A model generated the notes under the pieces. That model was not told the origin of the DNA. It worked only from the letters and a program-made list of their open reading frames with translations, and did not search any database. A stretch of DNA of 12,846 bases from Halanaerobium sp. (GTDB taxonomy: Bacteria > Bacillota > Halanaerobiia > Halanaerobiales > Halanaerobiaceae): contig QBLP01000070.1 in assembly GCA_003070825.1 (NCBI GenBank), forward strand, positions 1 through 12,846, given 5' to 3'. The translations under genes and the position numbers were made by a program. Shown here in pieces: positions 7,558 to 12,846 of this stretch. How positions within the stretch are numbered: position 1 is the first letter of the stretch; each line of letters opens with the position of its first letter.

Positions 7558-8109
7558 ATGCAGAGAGAAGAAGCAATTAAATTAATGAAAGAAAATATTA
7601 AACAGAAGAATTTGCGTAAACATTGTCTGGCAGTGGAAGCAGTAATGGCCGAGCTTGCTGATTATTTTGATAAAGATCAGGATAAATGGCGTCTGGCAGG
7701 GCTGCTGCATGATATTGATTACGAAGATACTGCAGATGAGCCCGAAAAGCACAGTCAGCTTGGTGCAGAAATGCTGGCAGATATAGGAATGGAAGCAAAA
7801 ATTGTGGAGGCTGTTAGAGCCCACAATGGAATGCATCAACTTCCCAGAAAAACATTAATGGCAAAGGCTTTATATGCAGCTGACCCATTAACTGGTTTAA
7901 TTGTTGCTTCGGCATTGATCCATCCTGAAAAAAGTCTAAATGCACTGGATACAGAATTTGTTTTAAATCGTTATGGAGACAACTCTTTTGCCAAGGGAGC
8001 TGATCGGGATGTAATTGCTTCCTGTAAAGAGATGGATTTAGAATTAAAAGAATTTATTGAACTGTCTCTAGCAGCTATGCAGAATGTTTCTGATGATTTA
8101 GGACTTTAA
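7558..8109 (+). CDS. HD-domain phosphohydrolase of unknown substrate
   Basis: This 183-residue cytoplasmic protein is made mostly of one HD domain, the metal-dependent phosphohydrolase fold. The metal-binding series is complete: H22 (RKHCLAVEAVM), H51-D52 (LLHDIDYED), H65 (EKHSQLGAEML), H89 (RAHNG) and D109 (YAADPLTGLI). The LLHDIDYE and AADPLTGLI segments are typical of small stand-alone HDIG-type proteins in Firmicutes, for which the physiological substrate (nucleotide or phosphorylated metabolite) is generally unknown. No GAF, PAS or GGDEF partner domain is present, and the length argues against the longer HD-GYP enzymes. It precedes rnr by 51 bases in the same direction, so co-transcription with the RNA quality-control genes is possible but not shown. 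Confidence 0.85.
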   Translation: MQREEAIKLMKENIKQKNLRKHCLAVEAVMAELADYFDKDQDKWRLAGLLHDIDYEDTADEPEKHSQLGAEMLADIGMEAKIVEAVRAHNGMHQLPRKTLMAKALYAADPLTGLIVASALIHPEKSLNALDTEFVLNRYGDNSFAKGADRDVIASCKEMDLELKEFIELSLAAMQNVSDDLGL

Positions 8110-8160
8110 TTTTAAATAAATTTTAGCTCAGAATCACCAAAAGATTGGGGATGATTATTA

Positions 8161-10308
8161 ATGAGTGCCAGAAGTGAATTGTTGAGACGCTTAAGAGAAG
8201 ATGTGCATCGTCCATTAAGTAAGGACGAAATTTTTGAGGAGTTTGAGATAGCAAAGGATCAGCGGCAAATGTTTTCAGATCTACTGCTGGATTTAATTAA
8301 GTCAGGACAGATTTTTAAAAACTCACAGGGATTATATGGAGTTCCTGAAAAATTTAATTTAATTGGTGGTAGAATAGAGAAAACAGCATCTGGAAATGCA
8401 TTTTTAATACCTGATGATCCAGAAAAAGATGATATCTATATTGCTTCCGCAAATATGAACGGTGCAATGCACAATGATAAAGTTTTTGTGAGACCTGTCC
8501 ATTCTGATAGAGGTAAAAGTCAGGCGGGAGAAGTTGCAGAAATTATAGAACGTGTTAACAAAAAGATAGTTGGTAATTTAGAGAAATATAAAAATTATGG
8601 ATTTTTGATTCCGGATAATAATAGAATTTGTAATGATGTATTTATTCCACCTGAAGCTTTAAATAAGGCTGAAAATGGTCAAAAAGTGGTTGCTAAAATA
8701 ACCCGCTGGCCAGAAAAAAATAGAAACCCTGAAGGCGAAATTATTGAAATTCTTGGAGATAAGGATGATCCAGGTGTAGATATTGAGGCAATAATTCGTC
8801 AGCTTGATTTACCGGGAGAATTTCCGGATAAAGTTTTAAGTCAGATTAAAAATATTCCGGATGAAGTTAGTGATGCAAGAGTAAAAAAAGATGACGAACG
8901 GCAAGATTTAAGAGATTTAAAATTGGTTACAATTGATGGATCAGATGCAAAAGATTTAGATGATGCAGTTTCTATAGAAAAACTCGATAGTGAAGTTTAT
9001 CGACTGGGTGTTCATATTGCTGATGTAAGTCATTATGTTACCGAAGATAGTCCGCTTGATAGTGAAGCTTATTCGAGGGCTACAAGTATTTATCTGGTTG
9101 ATCGGGTGATTCCAATGCTGCCCGAAAAACTTTCAAATGGTATTTGCAGCTTAAATCCTCGTGTTGATCGTTTAACTATGACTGTATTTATTGACTACAG
9201 GCTGCAGGGGAAAAATGGAATTGAGATTATAGATCATGATATTACTAAATCTGTGATTAATTCCAATCACCGGCTGACCTATGATGCAGTACAAAATATT
9301 TTAGAGGACAAAGAAAGCCAGGAGAGACAGCAATACAGTGACTTTGTTGAAGAGCTGGAAATGATGAATGAATTAAGAAGAAGACTTAGGCGCCATCGAT
9401 TTGCGGAAGGAAGTATGGATTTTAATTTTACTGAAGTTAAGGTGGAACTTGATGAAGAAGGACATCCAATTGATTTAAAGAAAAGACGTCACCGGGAAGC
9501 AGAGCAGTTAATTGAAGAATTTATGATTGCTGCTAATAGAATTGTAGCTGCTGAAATGTCCTGGCGAGATATGCCGTTTATTTATCGAGTTCATGAAGAA
9601 CCGGATCTTGATCGAATGCAGCAGTTTAATGAATTTATTCATAACTTTGGCTACAGTCTTAAAGGAGTTAAAAATGGAGTCCATCCCCGAGCACTGCAGG
9701 AAATTTTAGAAGATGTTAGGGGTACTAAGGAAGAAAAAATTATTGAAACAGTAATGCTTCGTTCACTTAAGAAAGCTGTTTATTCTGATAAAAACATAGG
9801 GCATTTTGGACTCGGAATTAGTCATTACAGTCATTTTACTTCTCCCATTAGGAGATATCCTGATCTAACAGCTCATCGAATCATTAAGGAAACAATCACT
9901 GAAGGATATTTAAGTGAAGAACGTCAGGATGAGCTGGATAGTGAGCTGCCTAAAATTGCAGACCACTGCTCCTTACAGGAGAGAAGGGCAATGGACGCGG
10001 AAAGAGATTCAGTTGATCTTAAAAAAATTGAATTTATGGAAGATAAAATCGGTGATGAGTTCGAAGGTATTATCAGTGGAATAACAGGTTTTGGAATTTT
10101 CGTTGAACTCGAGAACACTGTTGAGGGTCTGGTTCATATAAAAAATCTGCGTGATGATTATTATCATTATGATGAAGAAAAATACCATTTAATTGGTGAG
10201 AGAACCAAAAAGATTTATCGGATTGGGGACCAGGTAAAAATAAAGGTCGCAAAAGTTAATAGAGATGAGAGGCAGTTGGATTTCGAACTGCTTGAGAAGT
10301 TAGATTAA
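8161..10308 (+). CDS. rnr: Ribonuclease R (3'-5' exoribonuclease, RNB family)
   Basis: This processive 3'-to-5' exoribonuclease degrades structured RNA and, with SmpB and tmRNA, clears defective mRNAs. The 715 residues show the full RNase R order: an N-terminal winged-helix-like region (about 1-62), cold-shock domains at about 64-130 and 135-200, the RNB catalytic domain at about 250-580, and a C-terminal S1 domain (about 628-712; EFEGIISGITGFGIFVELENTVEGLVHI). The catalytic signature TIDGSDAKDLDDAV gives Asp259, Asp265, Asp267 and Asp268, and HYV (291-293) matches the conserved tyrosine region. HYSHFTSPIRRYPDL is the usual RNA-binding motif of the family. A long basic tail after S1, seen in some homologues, is absent. 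GGGG at 8147-8150 lies just upstream of ATG 8161. smpB follows 40 bases after the stop. Confidence 0.96.
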   Translation: MSARSELLRRLREDVHRPLSKDEIFEEFEIAKDQRQMFSDLLLDLIKSGQIFKNSQGLYGVPEKFNLIGGRIEKTASGNAFLIPDDPEKDDIYIASANMNGAMHNDKVFVRPVHSDRGKSQAGEVAEIIERVNKKIVGNLEKYKNYGFLIPDNNRICNDVFIPPEALNKAENGQKVVAKITRWPEKNRNPEGEIIEILGDKDDPGVDIEAIIRQLDLPGEFPDKVLSQIKNIPDEVSDARVKKDDERQDLRDLKLVTIDGSDAKDLDDAVSIEKLDSEVYRLGVHIADVSHYVTEDSPLDSEAYSRATSIYLVDRVIPMLPEKLSNGICSLNPRVDRLTMTVFIDYRLQGKNGIEIIDHDITKSVINSNHRLTYDAVQNILEDKESQERQQYSDFVEELEMMNELRRRLRRHRFAEGSMDFNFTEVKVELDEEGHPIDLKKRRHREAEQLIEEFMIAANRIVAAEMSWRDMPFIYRVHEEPDLDRMQQFNEFIHNFGYSLKGVKNGVHPRALQEILEDVRGTKEEKIIETVMLRSLKKAVYSDKNIGHFGLGISHYSHFTSPIRRYPDLTAHRIIKETITEGYLSEERQDELDSELPKIADHCSLQERRAMDAERDSVDLKKIEFMEDKIGDEFEGIISGITGFGIFVELENTVEGLVHIKNLRDDYYHYDEEKYHLIGERTKKIYRIGDQVKIKVAKVNRDERQLDFELLEKLD

Positions 10309-10333
10309 GCTATAATAGCTGAAATAAATGAAT

Positions 10334-10338
10334 AAGGA
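10334..10338 (+). promoter_or_regulatory. Shine-Dalgarno favouring the internal smpB start at 10349
   Basis: AAGGA lies 10 bases before ATG 10349. The upstream in-frame ATG at 10328 has no recognisable ribosome binding site, which favours the later start. Confidence 0.55.
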
Positions 10339-10348
10339 TGTGGTAGTC

Positions 10349-10831
10349 ATGGCTAAAAATAAGGATAAAGACATAGAAATTATCTCCAGAAATAAAAAAG
10401 CCAGACATGATTTTTATATAGAGGAAACTTATGAAGCAGGAATCAAACTAAAAGGAACAGAGATTAAATCCATTAGAAATCATCGGGTTAATTTGAAAGA
10501 TAGTTTTGCTCTAGTTGAAGAGGGGGAAGTCTATCTGCATAATATGCATATCAGTCCCTATAAAGAAGGAAATCGTTATAATCATGAACCGGAAAGAAAA
10601 AGAAAACTTCTGCTTCACAAAAATGAAATCAGAAAGCTAATCGGATATACAACTCAGAAAGGTTATACCCTGGTACCTCTTACTCTTTATCTAAAGAAAA
10701 ATCTATGTAAAGTTGAACTTGCAGTGGCTAAAGGTAAGCAGCAGCATGATAAAAGAAGAGATATTGCTAAGAGAACTGCTCAGAGAGAGATGGAAAAAGC
10801 TTTTAGACGTCAGCAAAAAGGAGATTATTAA
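10349..10831 (+). CDS. smpB: SsrA-binding protein SmpB
   Basis: This small RNA-binding protein delivers alanyl-tmRNA to stalled ribosomes in trans-translation. From ATG 10349 it has 160 residues beginning MAKNKDKDIEII, which fits the family. An alternative in-frame ATG at 10328 would add MNKDVVV but lacks a Shine-Dalgarno. Conserved features are ISRNKKARHDFYIEETYEAGI (12-32), GTEIKSIR (36-43), the loop around HISPYKEGN (67-75), and the basic C-terminal tail KGKQQHDKRRDIAKR (128-142), which enters the ribosomal decoding site. At the position often occupied by Tyr in KGKxxYDKR there is His. It follows rnr and precedes its RNA partner ssrA by 120 bases, so the three trans-translation functions are adjacent. 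Confidence 0.95.
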   Translation: MAKNKDKDIEIISRNKKARHDFYIEETYEAGIKLKGTEIKSIRNHRVNLKDSFALVEEGEVYLHNMHISPYKEGNRYNHEPERKRKLLLHKNEIRKLIGYTTQKGYTLVPLTLYLKKNLCKVELAVAKGKQQHDKRRDIAKRTAQREMEKAFRRQQKGDY

Positions 10832-10894
10832 CTCTTAAATGTTAATATTTTTTACTATTTTGCTTTTAGGATGATCTTGGAATATGATATAAAT

Positions 10895-10923
10895 TTGACA
10901 TTTCCTGACCTTTGAGTTATAAT
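10895..10923 (+). promoter_or_regulatory. Sigma-70-type promoter of ssrA
   Basis: A perfect -35 box TTGACA (10895-10900) and a perfect -10 box TATAAT (10918-10923) are separated by exactly 17 bases. Transcription would start near 10930, giving a precursor with a leader of about 20 bases before the mature tmRNA 5' end at 10952. It drives ssrA independently of rnr-smpB. Confidence 0.93.
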
Positions 10924-10951
10924 AATTATGCTGAAAAGAAACAGCTATCCA

Positions 10952-11308
10952 GGGGGTGTTCTGGCTTCGCCTGGATGGTGAATCCTTTAGAAGCGGGTCG
11001 AGGAGTTCCTTTCACTCGTAAAACACTGGGAACTATAAAATTATCTGCAAACGATAATAATTACGCTTTAGCTGCCGCGTAGGCAGTTAACGCCTGAGCG
11101 GGTCCTGTCTGTGGAGTCGCCTCAGGTGCCATAAAAAGCAGACTAACCTTCTTCTGATGTCTGTAAGAAGAAGGGACATTTAACAGGCTGGCAGTAAGTA
11201 ATCCTGTTCAGTGGAGTGCTTACTGTGAGATTAAAAGCTGAACTACGCTCGTAGAAACTACTGGGTGAGCCATTCAGTACGTGGGTTCGACTCCCACCAC
11301 CTCCACCA
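10952..11308 (+). ncRNA. ssrA: Transfer-messenger RNA (tmRNA)
   Basis: tmRNA rescues ribosomes stalled on broken mRNAs by acting first as alanine tRNA and then as a short message. The 5' acceptor strand GGGGGTG (10952-10958) pairs over 7 bases with CACCTCC (11298-11304), with one G-U pair. The encoded CCA end lies within ACCA at 11305-11308. GTTCTGGCTTCG follows the 5' strand, as is usual. The T arm is GTGGG (11281-11285), loop TTCGACT, then CCCAC (11293-11297). The tag reading frame is at 11047-11082. A strong helix is formed by CCTTCTTCT (11147-11155) and AGAAGAAGG (11166-11174), in the pseudoknot-rich region. Length is 357 bases, a normal one-piece tmRNA. It is preceded by its own consensus promoter and by smpB, and followed by an intrinsic terminator. 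Confidence 0.97.
11047..11082 (+). other. tmRNA proteolysis-tag reading frame, ANDNNYALAAA
   Basis: GCA AAC GAT AAT AAT TAC GCT TTA GCT GCC GCG TAG encodes ANDNNYALAAA. It is very close to the E. coli tag (ANDENYALAA) and ends in the hydrophobic-Ala degron read by ClpXP-type proteases, with one extra alanine. A second in-frame stop (TGA) lies four codons after the TAG. Confidence 0.93.
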
Positions 11309-11338
11309 AATAATAACTAAATTTAATATTTTTGATTC

Positions 11339-11368
11339 AAGAACCTGATTATATAAGGGTTCTTTTTT
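11339..11368 (+). terminator. Intrinsic terminator after ssrA
   Basis: AAGAACC (11339-11345) pairs with GGTTCTT (11358-11364) around a 12-base AT-rich loop, followed by a T run up to 11368. It ends the tmRNA transcript and separates it from the cobalamin-sensor genes. Confidence 0.9.
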
Positions 11369-11437
11369 GTTTTATATAGAAGGAAATAAGGCTCAAATGT
11401 TTAATATATATACTAGTAGAAGAAATGAGGTGTCCTT

Positions 11438-11806
11438 ATGACCGGGACAAAAATCAAAAAATATATTTTAGATAATAGAGATGATCTAATAAATAAAATT
11501 ATGGATGAGCAGGAGTTTTTGTTACCTCAAGAAATGAACAGGTATAATTCAAATATGATGGAGAAAGTTAGAAGTGATACCTCTTCTAATTTAAATTATC
11601 TGGCTCAAGCTTTAGCTGTTGGTGAAAAAAACATTTTTGTTAATTACTACAGCTGGCTTTATACGGTTTTAAAAGAGCGGGGGATTGGAATTGAAGTTCT
11701 TAAGAAACACCTAAAGGCAATAAAAAATGTTTTATATTCTGAATTTACGCAAAAAGATTTTAATTTAATTAAAAATTATTTAAATTCTGCTGAGAATAAG
11801 ATTTAA
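11438..11806 (+). CDS. N-terminal helical domain of a cobalamin-binding sensor (split gene, first part)
   Basis: This 122-residue, apparently all-helical protein has no membrane segment. It resembles the roughly 110-residue domain found in front of B12-binding domains in some stand-alone sensor proteins. The pattern SNLNYLAQALAVGEKNIFVNYYSWLYTVLKERGI (50-83) is characteristic of that domain from memory of the family, with no search done. The start is good: GAGGTG at 11427-11432 lies 5 bases before ATG. The frame ends at TAA 11804-11806, and the same frame continues without another stop into the B12-binding domain, so this is probably the first part of one roughly 349-residue protein interrupted by a nonsense codon. 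A genuinely separate gene is less likely but possible. Confidence 0.7.
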   Translation: MTGTKIKKYILDNRDDLINKIMDEQEFLLPQEMNRYNSNMMEKVRSDTSSNLNYLAQALAVGEKNIFVNYYSWLYTVLKERGIGIEVLKKHLKAIKNVLYSEFTQKDFNLIKNYLNSAENKI

Positions 11807-11851
11807 AATCCTGAGAATCATTATCAATCTTTCATCAATGAAAATAATTAT

Positions 11852-12487
11852 TTGCAGGAAAAAGCAAAAATTTATCTTAATTTTATAATTAATATGGAAA
11901 GAGAAAGAGCAGTTAAACTAATTCTTGATTTGGTTGATCAGGGAACTGCAGTAGACGATATTTATTTAAATATTTTTCAACAAGTACAGTATGAAATTGG
12001 ACGTCTCTGGCAGCTAAATCAGATAAGTATAGCTCAGGAACATTATGCGACTTCTGTAACTCAGCTGGCAATGGCACAATTATATCCTAAAATTTTTTCT
12101 TCCTATAAGAAAGGGAAAAAAGTTTTAACTGGCTGTATTGGAGATGAGTTACATGAGCTGGGAGTTAGAATGGTAGCTGATCTTTTAGAATTAGCCGGTT
12201 GGGATACAATTCATCTTGGTTCAAACACTCCTCCTGCTGAAATTTTAAAGCTGCTAGTAGAAAAAGAAATTGATTTACTTGCTATTTCGCTCACTCTGCC
12301 TGATAAGTTGGAGGTAGCACAGGGGTTAATAACTAAAATTCATGAAAAAACTAAATTGTCCAATTTAAAAATTATTGTTGGTGGAAGAGTGTTTTTAAAA
12401 AACAGCAATTTGTGGCAAAAAATTGGAGCAGATGCTTTTGCCGCTGATGCAAAAGAAGCAGTAAAGGTGGCTGATTCGTTATTATGA
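11852..12487 (+). CDS. Cobalamin (B12)-binding sensor domain with CarH-like photoreceptor motifs (split gene, second part)
   Basis: This is a cytoplasmic cobalamin-binding domain of up to 211 residues from TTG 11852. ATG 11894 (residue 15) is an alternative start, and neither has a clear ribosome binding site. A four-helix cap (about 5-85) contains IGRLWQLNQISIAQEHYATSV, where W53, E63 and H64 form the W-x9-EH motif that covers the upper face of adenosylcobalamin in CarH/LitR photoreceptors. A Rossmann-like domain (about 90-211) has GDELHELG with E99-L100-H101-E102-L103-G104, the E/D-x-H-x-x-G motif whose His is the lower axial ligand. LGSNTPPAEI and VGGRVF complete the fold. The residue after W53 is Gln, whereas CarH has a His that binds cobalt after photolysis. 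No MerR HTH or enzyme domain is attached. Its stop overlaps the next gene by ATGA. Confidence 0.85.
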   Translation: MQEKAKIYLNFIINMERERAVKLILDLVDQGTAVDDIYLNIFQQVQYEIGRLWQLNQISIAQEHYATSVTQLAMAQLYPKIFSSYKKGKKVLTGCIGDELHELGVRMVADLLELAGWDTIHLGSNTPPAEILKLLVEKEIDLLAISLTLPDKLEVAQGLITKIHEKTKLSNLKIIVGGRVFLKNSNLWQKIGADAFAADAKEAVKVADSLL

Positions 12488-12833
12488 TAGGCACAAATCA
12501 GCAGAATTTAGGTTTTATTATAAAAATTGATCAGGATAGTCAGGTTCAGGAAGTCCTTTTCAATTCTTTAAATAACTCGCTAAATTTAGAAAAAGAAAAT
12601 TTCAGCAGATATGTAGACCAGGGTAGTCTCAAAAAATATTTTTCTCTTTTAAAGGAAGTTAAAAAGAAAGAGGTTGTTTTTGGCAGAGAAATTAATCTTA
12701 AACTTGGCGAAAAATCAGAATCATATATTTTGATAGTTCTAGATAATCTTGACAGCAGTAGCATTTTAATTGCTGCCAATCAGTCTGAAGGAATTATTAA
12801 ATATTATGAAGAATTGATGCGGATCAATAATAA
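12484..12833 (+). CDS. Probable PAS-type sensor histidine kinase, N-terminal part only (3' partial)
   Basis: This open reading frame starts at ATG 12484, overlapping the TGA of the B12-binding gene by four bases (ATGA), and runs to the contig end. There are 116 genomic codons; what follows is adapter. The visible part looks like a small alpha/beta sensory domain: GFIIKIDQDSQVQEVLFNS (10-28), VDQGSLKKYFSLLKEV (44-59), FGREINLKLG (66-75), YILIVLDN and SILIAANQ, then the helix YYEELMRINN (107-116). That last stretch resembles the linker that joins such domains to histidine-kinase or other output modules in B12-sensor operons, recalled from family knowledge without a search. No catalytic domain is present in the window, so kinase, phosphatase or diguanylate cyclase output remains open. 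Confidence 0.6.
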
Positions 12834-12846
12834 CTGTCTCTTATAC
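12834..12846 (-). other. Reverse-complement Nextera mosaic-end fragment (non-genomic)
   Basis: CTGTCTCTTATAC is the exact reverse complement of bases 33-45 of the window and the first 13 bases of the standard Nextera adapter read-through sequence. It is leftover library adapter. Codons read across it (after residue 116 of the last gene) are artificial. Confidence 0.96.

Larger units (their letters stand above)
11438..12487 (+). pseudogene. Full-length cobalamin-binding sensor gene interrupted by in-frame TAA (alternative reading)
   Basis: The two reading frames 11438-11806 and 11852-12487 are in the same phase with only one stop (11804-11806) between them. Reading through gives about 349 codons, close to the usual size of helical-plus-B12-domain sensors. 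The 15 codons between TAA and the TTG at 11852 (NPENHYQSFINENNY) look like a normal linker. Only the first part has a Shine-Dalgarno. The cause may be a real nonsense mutation, a strain variant, a consensus error, or stop readthrough. The sequence alone cannot decide. Confidence 0.5.

Noticed and set aside
10328..10348. Upstream ATG as the smpB start
   Set aside because: It has no ribosome binding site and adds an atypical MNKDVVV extension. ATG 10349 has AAGGA at suitable spacing. It cannot be fully excluded.
11281..11308. Separate tRNA gene at the 3' end of the tmRNA
   Set aside because: The T arm and acceptor pair with the 5' strand at 10952-10958, so they belong to tmRNA. No anticodon arm is present.
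11804..11806. Recoding of the stop as selenocysteine or pyrrolysine
   Set aside because: The codon is TAA. Selenocysteine uses TGA and pyrrolysine TAG, so neither applies.
12546..12779. Minus-strand frame near the right end
   Set aside because: It is antisense to the partial sensory gene, which continues the operon with an ATGA overlap and recognisable sensor-like segments.
1..12846. 13-bp perfect terminal inverted repeat resembling transposon ends
   Set aside because: The ends are the Tn5 mosaic end of the Nextera library kit with index and primer attached. They are not a mobile element in the genome.

Overview
This AT-rich, entirely plus-strand window looks like a contig from a low-GC, diderm, probably halophilic or anaerobic Firmicute of the Halanaerobiales type. 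That placement is my inference. It rests on the Firmicutes-style secG/rnr/smpB/ssrA neighbourhood, strong GGAGG-type ribosome binding sites, a K+-dependent membrane pyrophosphatase of Na+-pump appearance, and a full RND efflux pair, which normally requires an outer membrane. Both ends are not genomic. Bases 1-45 are an Illumina Nextera i5 index plus transposase adapter, and bases 12834-12846 are the reverse complement of the same mosaic end. Real sequence therefore runs from about 46 to 12833.

Layout. (1) 48-4591: a 5'-truncated RND periplasmic adaptor followed, with a one-base TAATG overlap, by a complete HAE1-type RND inner-membrane transporter. (2) 4665-4886: secG, preceded by a distant Shine-Dalgarno and a hairpin that ends at the start codon. 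(3) 5051-7003: a membrane-bound, K+-dependent pyrophosphatase (hppA) closed by a strong intrinsic terminator. (4) 7090-8109: a hotdog-fold thioesterase and an HD-domain hydrolase of unknown substrate. (5) 8161-11308: rnr (RNase R), smpB and ssrA (tmRNA), three players of trans-translation and mRNA quality control. ssrA has its own near-perfect sigma-70-type promoter and an intrinsic terminator. (6) 11438-12833: a cobalamin-binding sensor cassette. An N-terminal helical domain and a B12-binding domain lie in the same reading frame but are separated by an in-frame TAA. The B12 part overlaps by ATGA the start of a sensory protein (probable PAS-type histidine kinase) that is cut off by the contig end.

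The most interesting part is the last one. The B12 domain carries the W-x9-EH and E-x-H-x-x-G signatures of the CarH/LitR adenosylcobalamin photoreceptor family but has no MerR DNA-binding domain, and it appears translationally coupled to a signalling protein. It is thus a candidate light- or cobalamin-responsive two-component input module. Its apparent interruption by a stop codon needs checking. The rest is mostly housekeeping, with useful detail in the ion-coupling residues of the RND pump and the pyrophosphatase, the secG leader, and the tmRNA tag.
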